From Apilactobacillus zhangqiuensis (GTDB lineage Bacteria > Bacillota > Bacilli > Lactobacillales > Lactobacillaceae): 64,000 nt of DNA. The notes below the pieces were generated by a model. The model did not search any database and was not told the DNA's origin. It saw only the letters and a list, made by a program, of their open reading frames with translations. A program made the translations under genes and the position numbers. Where the stretch lies: positions 186,001 to 250,000 of the forward strand of contig NZ_BPLK01000004.1 in NCBI RefSeq assembly GCF_019656215.1. The letters are read 5' to 3'. Below are positions 34,386 to 45,274 of the stretch, one piece after another. How positions within the stretch are numbered: position 1 is the first letter of the stretch; every line of letters begins with the position of its first letter.

Positions 34386-34556
34386 AGTATCACCTCAAGT
34401 TTTTTATTGGATAAATTCCTTTATCTGCCACTATCATAAATCATTTTTTCTGTAATAGTGGTAAAGATTTTACTAAGATTATGTTACAGTTTTGGAATTG
34501 GTAAAGTTGTCCAATTAAAGATATAATAATGACAAATACTTCGGAGGTTTTCACCA

Positions 34557-34727
34557 ATGAAAAACATCTACACAATCTTGATGATTGTCCTATTATTAAT
34601 CAATTTAGCGCTAATTAGTAATGATATCTTACCGCACACCACTGTCGGTACTATCTTTCATCTAGTATTAATTATCGCTTTATTTGTCACTGTTATCATG
34701 TGGATTAAAGATCGTCATAAAAAATAA
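34557..34727 (+). CDS. Small membrane protein (56 aa)
   Basis: 56 residues; ATG with SD GGAGG and a promoter-like TTGGTA-N18-TATAAT upstream. Two hydrophobic segments (ILMIVLLLINLALIS and VLIIALFVTVIMWI) are followed by KDRHKK. It has its own terminator. The C-terminal DRHKK recalls the protein at 15895-16158. The function is unknown. Confidence 0.6.
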   Translation: MKNIYTILMIVLLLINLALISNDILPHTTVGTIFHLVLIIALFVTVIMWIKDRHKK

Positions 34728-34728
34728 A

Positions 34729-34762
34729 AAAGGCTGCTCGTTTGAGCAGTCTTTTTTGTTTA
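34729..34762. terminator. Terminator of the 56-residue gene and of the giant gene
   Basis: AAAAAGGCTGCTC / GAGCAGTCTTTTTT. Confidence 0.8.
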
Positions 34763-34784
34763 CCTAAATTACTTTAAGCAAATG

Positions 34785-37700
34785 TTATTTAATTTTTTGA
34801 ACTAAGTTTTTGTTAGCACTAATGTAACTACCATTAGTTAATTGCAATCTGTAAGTAGTACCAACCTTCTTCACTGCTTTAACATTCAAAACAGTTCCGC
34901 GTTTGTATGACTTCACGGACTTGGTTAACTTAATGTTCTTGTAGGCACGGATTCTAGAACTGATTACGCGAACCGCGCGAATCTTGCTGCTGTAGTACAA
35001 AGGTTTTACGTATGAAGGCTTAGTGGTGATGTAACCCCACTTCTTGCGATCTACTCTAAATAGTCCCTTCTTATTACGTACAATTTGGTTAACCTTGTAT
35101 CTCTTTAGTCCATTCTTGTTGATAGTTTCGCCAACAATTCTGAACATCACAGCGTTTGGACGGGCTTGTTTCTTGTAACCTTGGATTCTGTTCTTGTGAC
35201 TGAAGTTGACACTTGAGTATCTGTAGAATCCTTTAACCATGTAGACGTTACGTGGTGTTGTTTGCTTACGAACCAAGTTCTTGTTAGCAGTAATGTAGTG
35301 ACCGTTAGTTAATTGTAATCTGTAAGTGCTACCATACTTCTTCACTGCCTTAACCTTCAAAACAGTGCCATGTTTGTAGCCTTTAACAGCCTTACTCAAC
35401 TTAACGTTCTTGTATTCACGGATTCCTCTACCAATAACCTTAATTTGTTGAACATTGCTACTGTAATACAAAGGTCTCATGTAAGAAGGTCTAGCAGTGA
35501 TGTAACCCCACTTCTTACGGTCCACTTTAAATAAACCATTCTTCTTAACAACAATTTGATATACCTTGTATCTCTTTACTCCGTTATTGTTGGTAGTTTC
35601 GCCGATGATTCTAAACATTACAGCGTTTGGACGGGATGTAGCCTTGTAACCTTGAACACGGTTCTTCTTAGTGAAGGTGGTGCTTAGGTATCTGTAGAAG
35701 TTCTTAACCATGTATACATTACGTGGAATAGTTTGTTCAGGGCCACTTCCGTTATTTTGTTTCTTAATGTGTTGAGCATCAATGATTTGGATGTAATCAG
35801 CAACTGCTGCGTTAATGTCATCAGCATTAGTCAAACCATCAATGGCTGCTTGTGCATCCGCTTGAGCACGTTCAACGTTGTTTCTTTGACGTTTCTTTTC
35901 AGCCTTACTCAAAGTCTTATCAGCATCAATGGCTGCCTTAACCTTGTTGGCTTCATTATTGATAGCATCCTTAGCAGCTGTCTTTTGATCATCAACTGAT
36001 TGACCAGAAACATGGTCTGCATCAATCTTTGCATTACCATTGCTGATGGCTTGGTTAATACTGTCGGCATCTGATGCGTTGTCAATGGCTTGTTCAGCAG
36101 CTGCTTTGTCAGCATCTACTTTATTGATTTGAGCATCCTTTTCAGCCTTAGTTAATGTGGCGTCATTTAAGATGTCGTTCTTAACCTTGGTTGCTTCTTC
36201 TTCCAGTTTAGCCTTGGCATTAGTCTTTTGATCACCCAATGAAACCTTACCAGGTACATATTGAGTATCGATTTCTTCGACACCTTGAGCAGTTAAAGTA
36301 TTGATGTTGTCAGCGTTAGTTTGAGCATCAACTTTATCTTTGGCAGCTTGGTTTTGGCTATCTACATTTTGCTTTTGTTGTGCTTTTTCAGTGCTGTTTA
36401 ATGTGACATCATTGTCGATGGCATTCTTAATCTTTTCTGCTTCTGCATCTAGTTTCTTCTTAGCAGCAGCTTTTTGATCATTGGTAGAATTACCTGGTTT
36501 ATGATCACCGGATGTCTTGGTATTACCATCTTTTAATGCTTGGTTAATTCCATCAGCATCTGAAGCATTATCAATGGCTTGTTCAGCTGTAGCTTTATCA
36601 GCATCTACTTGCTTAGTTTGAGCATCTTTTTCGGCTTGAGTTAGGGTGTCATCATTTGCGATGTCTTGCTTAATCTTGGCTGTATTTGCATCTAATTGTG
36701 ATTTAGCAGCATTCTTTTGAGTATCAATTGAATCAGCAGACTTATGCACGTCACTAACATCAGTCTTGCCTAAGCTTACCGAACCATTAATATTATCGGC
36801 ATCTTGGGCATTATCAATTGCTTGCTTACTTGCTGTCGCATTTTCATCAACCTTAGATTTTTGTGATTCTTTTTCATCACTAGTTAGAGTGTTATCTGCA
36901 TCGATGGCTGCCTTGGTGTTCTTTGCCGCTTCATCAATTGCTGATTTAGCATTTTCCTTTTGAACATCTAATGAATCAGCAGGTTTATGTTCAGAACTAA
37001 CTTGAGAATCTGAATCACTTCCAGCCTTGTTGATTGAGTCAGCGTCAGATGCGTTATCGATGGCTTGGTTACCAGATTTTACATCGTCTTCAACCTTAGT
37101 TTTTTGTGATTCCTTTTCTGCTTGCGTCAATGTTGCATCGTTTTCAATGTCTTGCTTAATCTTATCTGCTTTTGCAGTCAATTGATTCTTAGCGTTTGCC
37201 TTTTGTGTATCAATTGAATCAGCAGATTTATGATCATCATTAACTTGGGCACTGGTATCATCTACAGCTTTATTGATACTGTCAGAATTTTTAGCGTTGT
37301 TGATAGCTTGTTTTCCGGCAGTGACATCTGAGTCAACCTTGGCCATTTGATTGTTCTTTTCAGTTTGGGTTAATGTTGCGTCATTTGCGATGGCATTCTT
37401 AGTCTTAGCAGCCGTTTCATCTAATTTAGTCTTAGCAGCATTCTTTTGATCTGATAATGAAGCTCCGGGAATGTAATCAGCATCAAGTTTTGGACGGGCA
37501 TCACTTAACGCTTGGTTAATATTGTCAGCGTCAGATGCAGCATCAATGGATTTTTCAGCGGCTGCCTTATCATTATCTACCTTATCCTTTTGAGCATCCT
37601 TTTCCGCTTGTGTTAATGTGTCATCACCAAAAATTTGGTTGATTAAATCTTGCACATGTTGAGATAGTTTATCTTTTGCTGCTTGCTTTTGGGCATCTAA

Positions 37701-40700
37701 TGATGTTCCCGGCACATAGCTTTGGGCAATGTCACCAATCATTCGGTCACTTAATGAATTAATATCATCAGCATTAGTTGCAGCATCAATCTTATCTTGG
37801 GCAGTTGCATTTTCACTATCTACCTTATTCTTTTGAGAAGTCTTTTCAGCACTGGTTAAAGTGTTATCCGCATCAATGGCCGCCTTAGTTTGCTTTGCTT
37901 TATCTTCAGCAGCTTGTTTAGCAGCTTGTTTTTGAGCGTCTAATGATTGTCCTGGTACATGTTCTGCATCTACTTGTTCATTAGTATCGTTTACTAATTT
38001 ATTGATGCTATCTGCATCTGTAGCTTTTTCGATGTTTTGCTTACCAGTAGCGACATCTGAATCCACCTTCGCCTTTTGGGTTGTTTTTTCGGCACTTGTT
38101 AAAGTGTTGTCCGCATCAATGGCTGCCTTTGTCTTATTTGCTTCTGCATCTAATTTGGCATTTGCAGCTGTCTTTTGATTATCTAATGAAGTTCCTGAAA
38201 CATGGTTCGCAGAAACCTTGTCGTTAGCATCACTGACTGCCTTATTAATGCTATCTGCATCTGATGAATTATCAATTGCTTGCTTACCAGCAGTAACATC
38301 AGAATCCACCTTAGCCATTTGATTGTTCTTTTCAGTTTGAGTTAGTGTTGGATCATTTTGAATATCCTTCTTAACTTTATCTGCTTGATCATCCAATTGC
38401 TTCTTAGCGTTTGTCTTTTGATTAGCCACAGATGTACCTGGTTGGTGCTCGTTTTTGACCTTGTCGTTAGTATCACTCACTAGCTTATTGATACTATCAG
38501 CATCATTTGCATTATCAATTTCTTGCTTACCAGCTTTGACATCGTCATCGACTTTATCTTTTTGAGCATCTTTTTCAGATTGAGTTAATGTTGCATCATT
38601 ATCGATTGCATTCTTAATGCTTTCGGCATAAGCATCCAATTGACTCTTAGCATTTGTCTTTTGGTCAGACAATGGTTTGCCAGATACATGTTCGCCGTCA
38701 ATCTTATCATTGGTGTCGCCGATAGCTTTATTAATGCTGTCAGCGTCTGATGAGTTATCAATTGTCTGTTTACCGGAAACGACGTCTGCATCAACTGCTG
38801 ATTTTTGAGCATCTTTTTCTGATTGACTCAAGGTTTGGTCAGCATCAATTGCATCTTTAATCTTCTTAGCTTCTGCATCTAATTGATTCTTAGCAGCATT
38901 TTTTTGATCACTAACTGACTTGCCTGGTTGATGTTGAGCATCAATAGATTGACTGTTTCGTGAAACTAAATCGTTAATTTCATCAGCGCTGGATGCAGCG
39001 TCAATCTTATCCTTAGCAGCTTGGTTAACTTGATCCACATTATTCTTTTGTTGTTGCTTTTCTGCACTAGTCAAAGTGTTGTCAGCATCAATGGCTGCCT
39101 TAACCTTGTTCGCTTCTGAATCAAGTGATGATTTAGCGTTTGCCTTTTGGTCATCAACGGACTTACCTGGTTGATGTTCACCATCAATCTTCGCATTACT
39201 GCTATCAATAACTTGTTTGATGCTTTCAGCATCGGATGCATTATCGATGGCTTTCTTACCATCAGCAACATCTGCATCAACATTAGCCTTTTGAGCATCC
39301 TTTTGAGCTTGAGTTAGTGTATTGTCAGCATCGATGGCTGCCTTAATCTTGTTTGCTTCTGCATCTAGTTCAGCCTTCTTGGCTGTCTTTTGATCATTTA
39401 CAGATTGTCCTGGCACATGATCACCGTTGATTTTATCGCTAGTGTCACTAATTAACTTGTTAATATCATCAGCATTTTCAGCACTGTCAATGGCTTTTTC
39501 ACCAGATGTCTTATCAGCATCTACCTTGGCCATTTGGGCATCCTTTTCAGCTTTGGTCAATGTATTATCATTGGCGATGTCATTTTTAACCTTAGCTGCT
39601 TGATTGTCCAATTGTTTCTTAGCGTTTGCCTTTTGAGTATCTACAGAATCTCCTTGTACGTGGTCCTTATTAATCTTATCGTTGCCACTATCGATTGCTT
39701 CCTTAATACCTTCAGCATCATTGGCGCTATCGATGGCCTTTTCTGCAGATTCTCTATCAGAATCAACTTGAGCCATTTGGGCATCCTTTTGCGCCTTAGT
39801 TAAAGTTGTATCATTTGAGATATCTTGCTTAACCTTTGCTGCTTGGGCATCCAATTGCTTCTTAGCATTTGTCTTTTGGTCATCTACCGATTGATGTGAA
39901 ACATGGTCGGAAGCAATCTTATCATTATTTTCTTGAATAGCTTGGTTAATGCTATCAGCATTTTCCGCATTATCAATTGCTTGTTTCCCAGCGGATGTAT
40001 CTGAATCCACCTTCGCCTTTTGTGCATCCTTGTCAGCTTGAGTTAATGTAACGTCATTTTCAATGTCTTGCTTAATCTTATCTGCTGTGGCATCCAGTTG
40101 AGCTTTAGCTGCTTGTTTTTGGTCATTTAAGTCCTTACCAGACTGATGTTGAATATCAATATCGCTCACACTTTGAGTGATTTGAGCATGAATGTCATCG
40201 ACATTGGTTAAACCATCAATCTTACTTTGGTCAGCAGCACTTACAATATCAACCTTATCCTTTTGAGCAGCTTTTTCAGCACTAGTTAAAGTTGAATCTG
40301 CGTCAATTTCAGACTTAATCTTACTAGCTTCTGCTTGAATAGCTGCTTTGGCATCAGCTTTTTGGTCAGCAAGTGACTTACCTGGTTGGTGGTCTGAGTC
40401 AATATTTTTATTACCATCACTAATTGCTTTATTAACAGCATCAGCATCTTTAGCGACGTCAATTGCTGTTTCAGCTGATTCTTTGTCAGCATCAACCATA
40501 GCGATTTGTTCATTCTTTTGAATTTGAGTTAATGTGGCGTCATTTACGATGTCTTGTTTGACCTTAGCTGCTTTAGCATCTAGTTGTGACTTGGCATTGG
40601 TCTTTTGATCAGCTAGTGAATTCTTGCCTGGAACATATTGAGCATCAATGTCTTTAATCCCTTGGTCGTATGCTGACTTAATATCATCAGCATTAACTGC

Positions 40701-43700
40701 TGAATCAATCTTAGAGTGGGCAGCTGATTTCACATTTTCGACATTGTTCTTTTGTTCAGCTTTTTCAGCACTAGTTAATGAAACATCAGCATCAATTTGG
40801 TTCTTAACCTTAGTTGCTTCTGCGTCTAAGTTGGCATTATTAGAATCCTTTTGGCTATTAACTGAAGTACCAGCTTGGTGGTCTGAAGCAATTTGATCAT
40901 TGCTATCTTTAGTTGCTTTGTTAATGCCATCAGCGTCAGAAGCGTTATCAATTGCTTGTTTTCCAGCAGATGTGTCTGAATCAACCTTGGCGATTTGCGC
41001 ATTCTTTTCATCGTTAGTTAATGTTGCATCATTTTCGATGTCACTCTTAATCTTGGCTGCTTGAGCATCTAATTGACTCTTAGCATTAGCCTTTTGAGTA
41101 TCTAGTGATTGGCCTGGTTGATGGTCACTATCAATTTTGGTTTTTCCATTGGTAATTGCTTTATTAACTCCGTCAGCATCAGCAGCGTTATCGATGTCGG
41201 CTTCCGCAGCTGCTTTATCTGAATCAACTCTGGCCATTTGAATGTTCTTTTGGTCATTGGTTAATGTTGCATCATTTGCAATAGCTTGTTTGATATTGTT
41301 GGCCTCATCATTTAGTAGTGACTTAGCGTTAGCTTTTTGTGTGTCTAATGATGTACCAGCCACGTATTTTCCATCAACGTTGGAAATACCTTGTTTGATT
41401 GCTGAATTGATATCGTCGGCGTTTGTTAAACCGTCAATATTAGTTTGGGCAGCGGCAGAAGCTGAATCTACAGCATTCTTTTGCTTGGCTTTTTCTTCAC
41501 TAGTCAAACTGGAATCGGCAGAAATGGCAGCTTTTACCTTGTTAGCCTCAGCTTGAATAGCTTGTTTAGCAGATGCCTTTTGATTATCAATCGCTTGGCC
41601 AGGTTGATGGTCCGCTTCCATATTCAAATTACCATCACCCAATGCCTTATTAATACCATCAGCATCAGCAGCATTATCAATTGCTTGCTCAGCAGCGACT
41701 TTATCAGCTGCTAACTGATTCATTTGGTCATTCTTTTGATCTTGCGTTAATGTAGCATCATTTGCGATATCATTTTTAATCTTAGCTGCTTGGGCATCTA
41801 AATCAGCCTTAGCGTTAGTCTTTTGGTCCGCTAACGATGTCTTACCAGGAATGTATTGATTATCAATGTCTTGGATTCCCTTGTGGTATGCAGTATTAAT
41901 ATCATCAGCATTGGTTGCCGTATCAATAGCAGTTTGATCAATTGATTTAGTGCTGTCAACATTAGCTTTTTGCTTTGCTTTTTCCGCACTAGTCAAAGTA
42001 TTGTCAGATTCAATTTGCTTTTTGACCTTGGTTGCTTCAGCATCCAATTGGGCTTTCGCATTGGATTGTTGATCAGCTACTGATGTCTTGCCAGCAACGT
42101 ATTGAGCATCAATGTCTTTGATACCTTGTTGATATGCTGTGTTGATATCATCAGCATTAGTTGCGGCGTCAATTTTTCCTTGAGCAGTTGCTTTTACACT
42201 ATCGACATTAGATTTTTGAGTTGCTTTTTCTGCGCTAGTTAAACTATTGTCAGCATCAATTTGTTGTTTTACCTTAGTGGCCTCAGCATCTAATTGGGCT
42301 TTCGCATTAGATTTTTGGTCAGGTAGTGAGGTCTTTGCTGTGGTATATTGACCATCGATATCTTGAATTCCTTGTTGGTATGCTGCATTAATGTCATCAG
42401 CATTGGTTGCAGCATCAATTTTTCCTTGATCAATTGCTTTTACACTATCGACATTGGCTTTTTGAGTTGCTTTTTCTGAGCTAGTTAAACTATTATCAGC
42501 ATCAATTTGTTGTTTTACCTTGGTTGCTTCAGCGTCCAATTGGGCTTTTGAATTCGCTTGTTGATCAGCTACTGATGTTTTGCCGGCAACATATTGCGCA
42601 TCAATGTCTTTGATACCTTGTTGGTATGCTGTGATAACGTCATCAGCGTTTGTAGCAGCGTCAATTTTTCCTTGATCAGTCGCCTTTACACTATCGACAT
42701 TAGCTTTTTGACTGTTTTTTTCTGCACTAGTCAAAGTATTGTCAGCATCGATTTGTTGTTTTACCTTATCTGCTTCAGCATCTAATTGAGATTTAGCATT
42801 ACTCTTTTGATCAGATAATGAGGTTGAGCTTGTTTGATGTGCATTGTCGATTGAAGCAATCCCTTGGCTTTGTGCATCGTTTATACCATCAGCATTAGTG
42901 GCAGAATCAATCTGGGATTGTGTTGCTGCTTTAATGCTATCCACATTACTCTTTTGACGATTCTTTTCATCATTGGTCAATGTATTATCAGCATCAATTG
43001 CAGCTTTAATTTTGTTGGCTTCATTATCTAAACTATCTTTGGCCGTTTGTTTTTGCGTACTTAAAGGAGTTCCCGGAGTGTAATCACCATTAATTTGGTT
43101 AACAGCATTATCACGTACACCTGAAATCTTTGATAAATCGTTACTTGATTGAATCAACCCAGTGTAATAAGTCTTATCGACTGAAACTAATCTAAGTTGT
43201 CTATCTGACTTTTCTTTAGACAGTGTAATATCCGAATTGATTTTATTAGTGGTATTTACAACCGCATTGTTAATATCATTAATAGCTGAATTAATAGTTG
43301 CTTGTAATTCAATTTTCTTAATGGAATTAATACCATCTGATAAAGCACCCGCAATGTCACTTGATTGAGAAACACCCATCACATTCGATTGAGCGGTTTG
43401 TAAAGCACTCTTAATCCAATTGTTAGCGGTTTGCTTATCATTAGCAGGTAAGTTACCAAGATTGGAAACATTGTTTGTAGAAGTTGCGGCTTGACTGTTT
43501 AGTTGTGAAATCGCATTAGATAACGAACTGTTATCTGCTTTGTATGAATTTTTAATAGAGTTTAAAACATTAACGAAATCATCACTGGTTGTAACAGCGT
43601 TGATTTGAGAAACATAGTTATTCTTAAGTTGGGTAGTTTGGCTCAATGGAGAGGTTTGATTTAAGTCATTTAAAACTTTACCTTGCAATTGGGCAAGTAA

Positions 43701-44843
43701 TTTAGAATTAAAGTCATTGCCGAATTGGTCATATGTCAAACTTCTAGTGGATGAGAAGGCAATTTGAGTACTAAAGTTAATAAGTTCTCCCCTGCTATTT
43801 TCTCTATGTGTGGACATGAATGCTGAAATCCAGTCCCCAGGAGTTGCCTTAATTGGATCAACATAAACTGCTAGATCAATATTTCCACCGACAACTTTAC
43901 CTGTCTTGTACTTAATATAATATCTACCATTATTCATGGTTAGGTCTTTAGTACCATCATCATTGGTAACAGTTACCTTGCTAACTCTGCTTGATAGATT
44001 TGGACTCAAGTTCAATGCAAACTCTAAAACACGGTCAGCACCACCGGTACTACTAATTACTTCAGATCCAAATTGGAAGTTAATCATGTATTTATTAGTA
44101 GAAGGGTCATAATTTACCCCGTTATAAGTTAACTTAGTGTTGGCAATGGCATTCTTATATTGGGTACCATTTGCTCCACCAGGTCCAGTAATGAAGGTGT
44201 TGCTATCAGCAGGAGCACTTGATCCGCTGTCTCTCAATGATAGTCCCTCTTTAGCATGTGACGAACTTGATGCAGAGCTTGCTAAAGAAGCCACTGATGA
44301 GGTGCTTGATTGTTGTGATTTAATATCATTTGAGCTTTGATTAGCACTTGAACTAGCACTGCTAGATTCATTTGAGTCAGTGTTGTTATGGCCTGCAACA
44401 TGACTTGCGTCAATGTTATTCTTACCATCAATTAGTGCTTGGTTAATGCTGTTAGCATCTTTGGCACTATCGATTGATTGTTCGCCAGCTACCTTGTATG
44501 AATCTACTTCAGCCTTTTGGCTATCCTTGTCAGATTGAGACAAAGAAACATCATTACTGATGTCATCCTTAACCTTGCTAGCTTCGGTATCTAATTGTGC
44601 TTTTGCGTCATTTTTTTGACTGTCTATTGTTGAGATATTATTGTCGTTATTATTTTTATTTGTGGTTGAATTTGCAGAAACTTGAGTTTCACTCGCAAAT
44701 GCAACATTTTGATTAGATTGGATTACAGCAGCTGAGCCGATTAATGCAAATGAAGCTACTGATAAAACAACCCAATTTTTCTTTACTTTTCTCATAATTT
44801 TCTTGTCAGAATTTTTTCTGAACTGTTTGTGGTTGTATAACAA
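34785..44843 (-). CDS. Giant surface protein with 30 tandem DUF1542-type repeats
   Basis: About 3,352 residues. The start is TTG at 44843, 8 bp after CGGGAGG; the open frame continues 13 codons further up, but over the SD. A long signal peptide includes MRKVKKNWVVLSVASFALIG. One repeat copy (about 65-145) and a Ser-rich linker follow. A beta-rich unique region spans about 200-590. Then come 30 tandem helical units of about 81 residues (about 590-3025; pattern DQKxxAKxxLDAEAxKVK, TLTxAEK, ADxIN), DUF1542-like as in SasC/Ebh. Two about 160-residue DUF5776/SLAP-like modules end the protein (NVYMVKGFYRY, KPLYYSS). No LPXTG: the C-terminal modules probably bind the wall. Likely a fibrous adhesin or aggregation factor. 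Confidence 0.88.
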   Translation of the reverse strand: MLYNHKQFRKNSDKKIMRKVKKNWVVLSVASFALIGSAAVIQSNQNVAFASETQVSANSTTNKNNNDNNISTIDSQKNDAKAQLDTEASKVKDDISNDVSLSQSDKDSQKAEVDSYKVAGEQSIDSAKDANSINQALIDGKNNIDASHVAGHNNTDSNESSSASSSANQSSNDIKSQQSSTSSVASLASSASSSSHAKEGLSLRDSGSSAPADSNTFITGPGGANGTQYKNAIANTKLTYNGVNYDPSTNKYMINFQFGSEVISSTGGADRVLEFALNLSPNLSSRVSKVTVTNDDGTKDLTMNNGRYYIKYKTGKVVGGNIDLAVYVDPIKATPGDWISAFMSTHRENSRGELINFSTQIAFSSTRSLTYDQFGNDFNSKLLAQLQGKVLNDLNQTSPLSQTTQLKNNYVSQINAVTTSDDFVNVLNSIKNSYKADNSSLSNAISQLNSQAATSTNNVSNLGNLPANDKQTANNWIKSALQTAQSNVMGVSQSSDIAGALSDGINSIKKIELQATINSAINDINNAVVNTTNKINSDITLSKEKSDRQLRLVSVDKTYYTGLIQSSNDLSKISGVRDNAVNQINGDYTPGTPLSTQKQTAKDSLDNEANKIKAAIDADNTLTNDEKNRQKSNVDSIKAATQSQIDSATNADGINDAQSQGIASIDNAHQTSSTSLSDQKSNAKSQLDAEADKVKQQIDADNTLTSAEKNSQKANVDSVKATDQGKIDAATNADDVITAYQQGIKDIDAQYVAGKTSVADQQANSKAQLDAEATKVKQQIDADNSLTSSEKATQKANVDSVKAIDQGKIDAATNADDINAAYQQGIQDIDGQYTTAKTSLPDQKSNAKAQLDAEATKVKQQIDADNSLTSAEKATQKSNVDSVKATAQGKIDAATNADDINTAYQQGIKDIDAQYVAGKTSVADQQSNAKAQLDAEATKVKKQIESDNTLTSAEKAKQKANVDSTKSIDQTAIDTATNADDINTAYHKGIQDIDNQYIPGKTSLADQKTNAKADLDAQAAKIKNDIANDATLTQDQKNDQMNQLAADKVAAEQAIDNAADADGINKALGDGNLNMEADHQPGQAIDNQKASAKQAIQAEANKVKAAISADSSLTSEEKAKQKNAVDSASAAAQTNIDGLTNADDINSAIKQGISNVDGKYVAGTSLDTQKANAKSLLNDEANNIKQAIANDATLTNDQKNIQMARVDSDKAAAEADIDNAADADGVNKAITNGKTKIDSDHQPGQSLDTQKANAKSQLDAQAAKIKSDIENDATLTNDEKNAQIAKVDSDTSAGKQAIDNASDADGINKATKDSNDQIASDHQAGTSVNSQKDSNNANLDAEATKVKNQIDADVSLTSAEKAEQKNNVENVKSAAHSKIDSAVNADDIKSAYDQGIKDIDAQYVPGKNSLADQKTNAKSQLDAKAAKVKQDIVNDATLTQIQKNEQIAMVDADKESAETAIDVAKDADAVNKAISDGNKNIDSDHQPGKSLADQKADAKAAIQAEASKIKSEIDADSTLTSAEKAAQKDKVDIVSAADQSKIDGLTNVDDIHAQITQSVSDIDIQHQSGKDLNDQKQAAKAQLDATADKIKQDIENDVTLTQADKDAQKAKVDSDTSAGKQAIDNAENADSINQAIQENNDKIASDHVSHQSVDDQKTNAKKQLDAQAAKVKQDISNDTTLTKAQKDAQMAQVDSDRESAEKAIDSANDAEGIKEAIDSGNDKINKDHVQGDSVDTQKANAKKQLDNQAAKVKNDIANDNTLTKAEKDAQMAKVDADKTSGEKAIDSAENADDINKLISDTSDKINGDHVPGQSVNDQKTAKKAELDAEANKIKAAIDADNTLTQAQKDAQKANVDADVADGKKAIDNASDAESIKQVIDSSNAKIDGEHQPGKSVDDQKANAKSSLDSEANKVKAAIDADNTLTSAEKQQQKNNVDQVNQAAKDKIDAASSADEINDLVSRNSQSIDAQHQPGKSVSDQKNAAKNQLDAEAKKIKDAIDADQTLSQSEKDAQKSAVDADVVSGKQTIDNSSDADSINKAIGDTNDKIDGEHVSGKPLSDQKTNAKSQLDAYAESIKNAIDNDATLTQSEKDAQKDKVDDDVKAGKQEIDNANDADSINKLVSDTNDKVKNEHQPGTSVANQKTNAKKQLDDQADKVKKDIQNDPTLTQTEKNNQMAKVDSDVTAGKQAIDNSSDADSINKAVSDANDKVSANHVSGTSLDNQKTAANAKLDAEANKTKAAIDADNTLTSAEKTTQKAKVDSDVATGKQNIEKATDADSINKLVNDTNEQVDAEHVPGQSLDAQKQAAKQAAEDKAKQTKAAIDADNTLTSAEKTSQKNKVDSENATAQDKIDAATNADDINSLSDRMIGDIAQSYVPGTSLDAQKQAAKDKLSQHVQDLINQIFGDDTLTQAEKDAQKDKVDNDKAAAEKSIDAASDADNINQALSDARPKLDADYIPGASLSDQKNAAKTKLDETAAKTKNAIANDATLTQTEKNNQMAKVDSDVTAGKQAINNAKNSDSINKAVDDTSAQVNDDHKSADSIDTQKANAKNQLTAKADKIKQDIENDATLTQAEKESQKTKVEDDVKSGNQAIDNASDADSINKAGSDSDSQVSSEHKPADSLDVQKENAKSAIDEAAKNTKAAIDADNTLTSDEKESQKSKVDENATASKQAIDNAQDADNINGSVSLGKTDVSDVHKSADSIDTQKNAAKSQLDANTAKIKQDIANDDTLTQAEKDAQTKQVDADKATAEQAIDNASDADGINQALKDGNTKTSGDHKPGNSTNDQKAAAKKKLDAEAEKIKNAIDNDVTLNSTEKAQQKQNVDSQNQAAKDKVDAQTNADNINTLTAQGVEEIDTQYVPGKVSLGDQKTNAKAKLEEEATKVKNDILNDATLTKAEKDAQINKVDADKAAAEQAIDNASDADSINQAISNGNAKIDADHVSGQSVDDQKTAAKDAINNEANKVKAAIDADKTLSKAEKKRQRNNVERAQADAQAAIDGLTNADDINAAVADYIQIIDAQHIKKQNNGSGPEQTIPRNVYMVKNFYRYLSTTFTKKNRVQGYKATSRPNAVMFRIIGETTNNNGVKRYKVYQIVVKKNGLFKVDRKKWGYITARPSYMRPLYYSSNVQQIKVIGRGIREYKNVKLSKAVKGYKHGTVLKVKAVKKYGSTYRLQLTNGHYITANKNLVRKQTTPRNVYMVKGFYRYSSVNFSHKNRIQGYKKQARPNAVMFRIVGETINKNGLKRYKVNQIVRNKKGLFRVDRKKWGYITTKPSYVKPLYYSSKIRAVRVISSRIRAYKNIKLTKSVKSYKRGTVLNVKAVKKVGTTYRLQLTNGSYISANKNLVQKIK
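35770..43070 (-). repeat. About 30 tandem 243-bp repeats within the giant gene
   Basis: Each unit encodes about 81 residues. Units near 42.0-42.8 kb are nearly identical to one another; others have drifted, so the array mixes old and recent duplications. Confidence 0.85.
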
Positions 44844-44882
44844 TTTATTAACCTCCCGTCGAAAAATAAATTTTTTCAGCAA

Positions 44883-45189
44883 GAAAAATTATAATCAGAT
44901 TTTACATTCCATCAAGAGGCTAAACTGCTGATATACCAACGTTTGATTAACTTTTGATAATATTTCTTTAATCAAATCGATTGAAATATTGACTTACGGG
45001 CATCGCAAAAATAGAAAAGATTAGAAAATAGATAGTTTAAGTTTTGTTTAAATTTCATTCAACAGTAATGATTTGATAAAAAATGAGATGAAGGTGAATG
45101 ACTGATGTAACAACATTAAAGCAATTGTGTACATATTGTGTCTATTAAAATAACGCTTATTTTTATAAAAAAATCTAATTGTTTGAAAT
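44883..45189. other. Upstream region of the giant gene
   Basis: No ORF. It contains the dyad GCTGATATACCAAC (44927-44940) and a direct repeat TTTAAG-N5-TTTAAA (45036-45052) that resembles the CiaR boxes at 61.6 kb. The minus-strand promoter is not clear. Confidence 0.45.
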
Positions 45190-45225
45190 AAAAATACTGC
45201 CCAATTGAGCAGTATTTTTTGTTTC
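45190..45225 (-). terminator. Terminator past the MFS gene
   Basis: AAAATACTGCCCAATT-GAGCAGTATTTTTT hairpin, about 50 bp beyond the stop. Confidence 0.7.
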
Positions 45226-45274
45226 AATTATCTTGGCTACATGGATAAATGGATACATGTATCTTTGGCTACAT

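Noticed and set aside
35770-43070. Regular 243-bp periodicity considered as a CRISPR-like or satellite array
   Set aside because: Units are far too long, in frame, and encode a coherent repeated protein domain.
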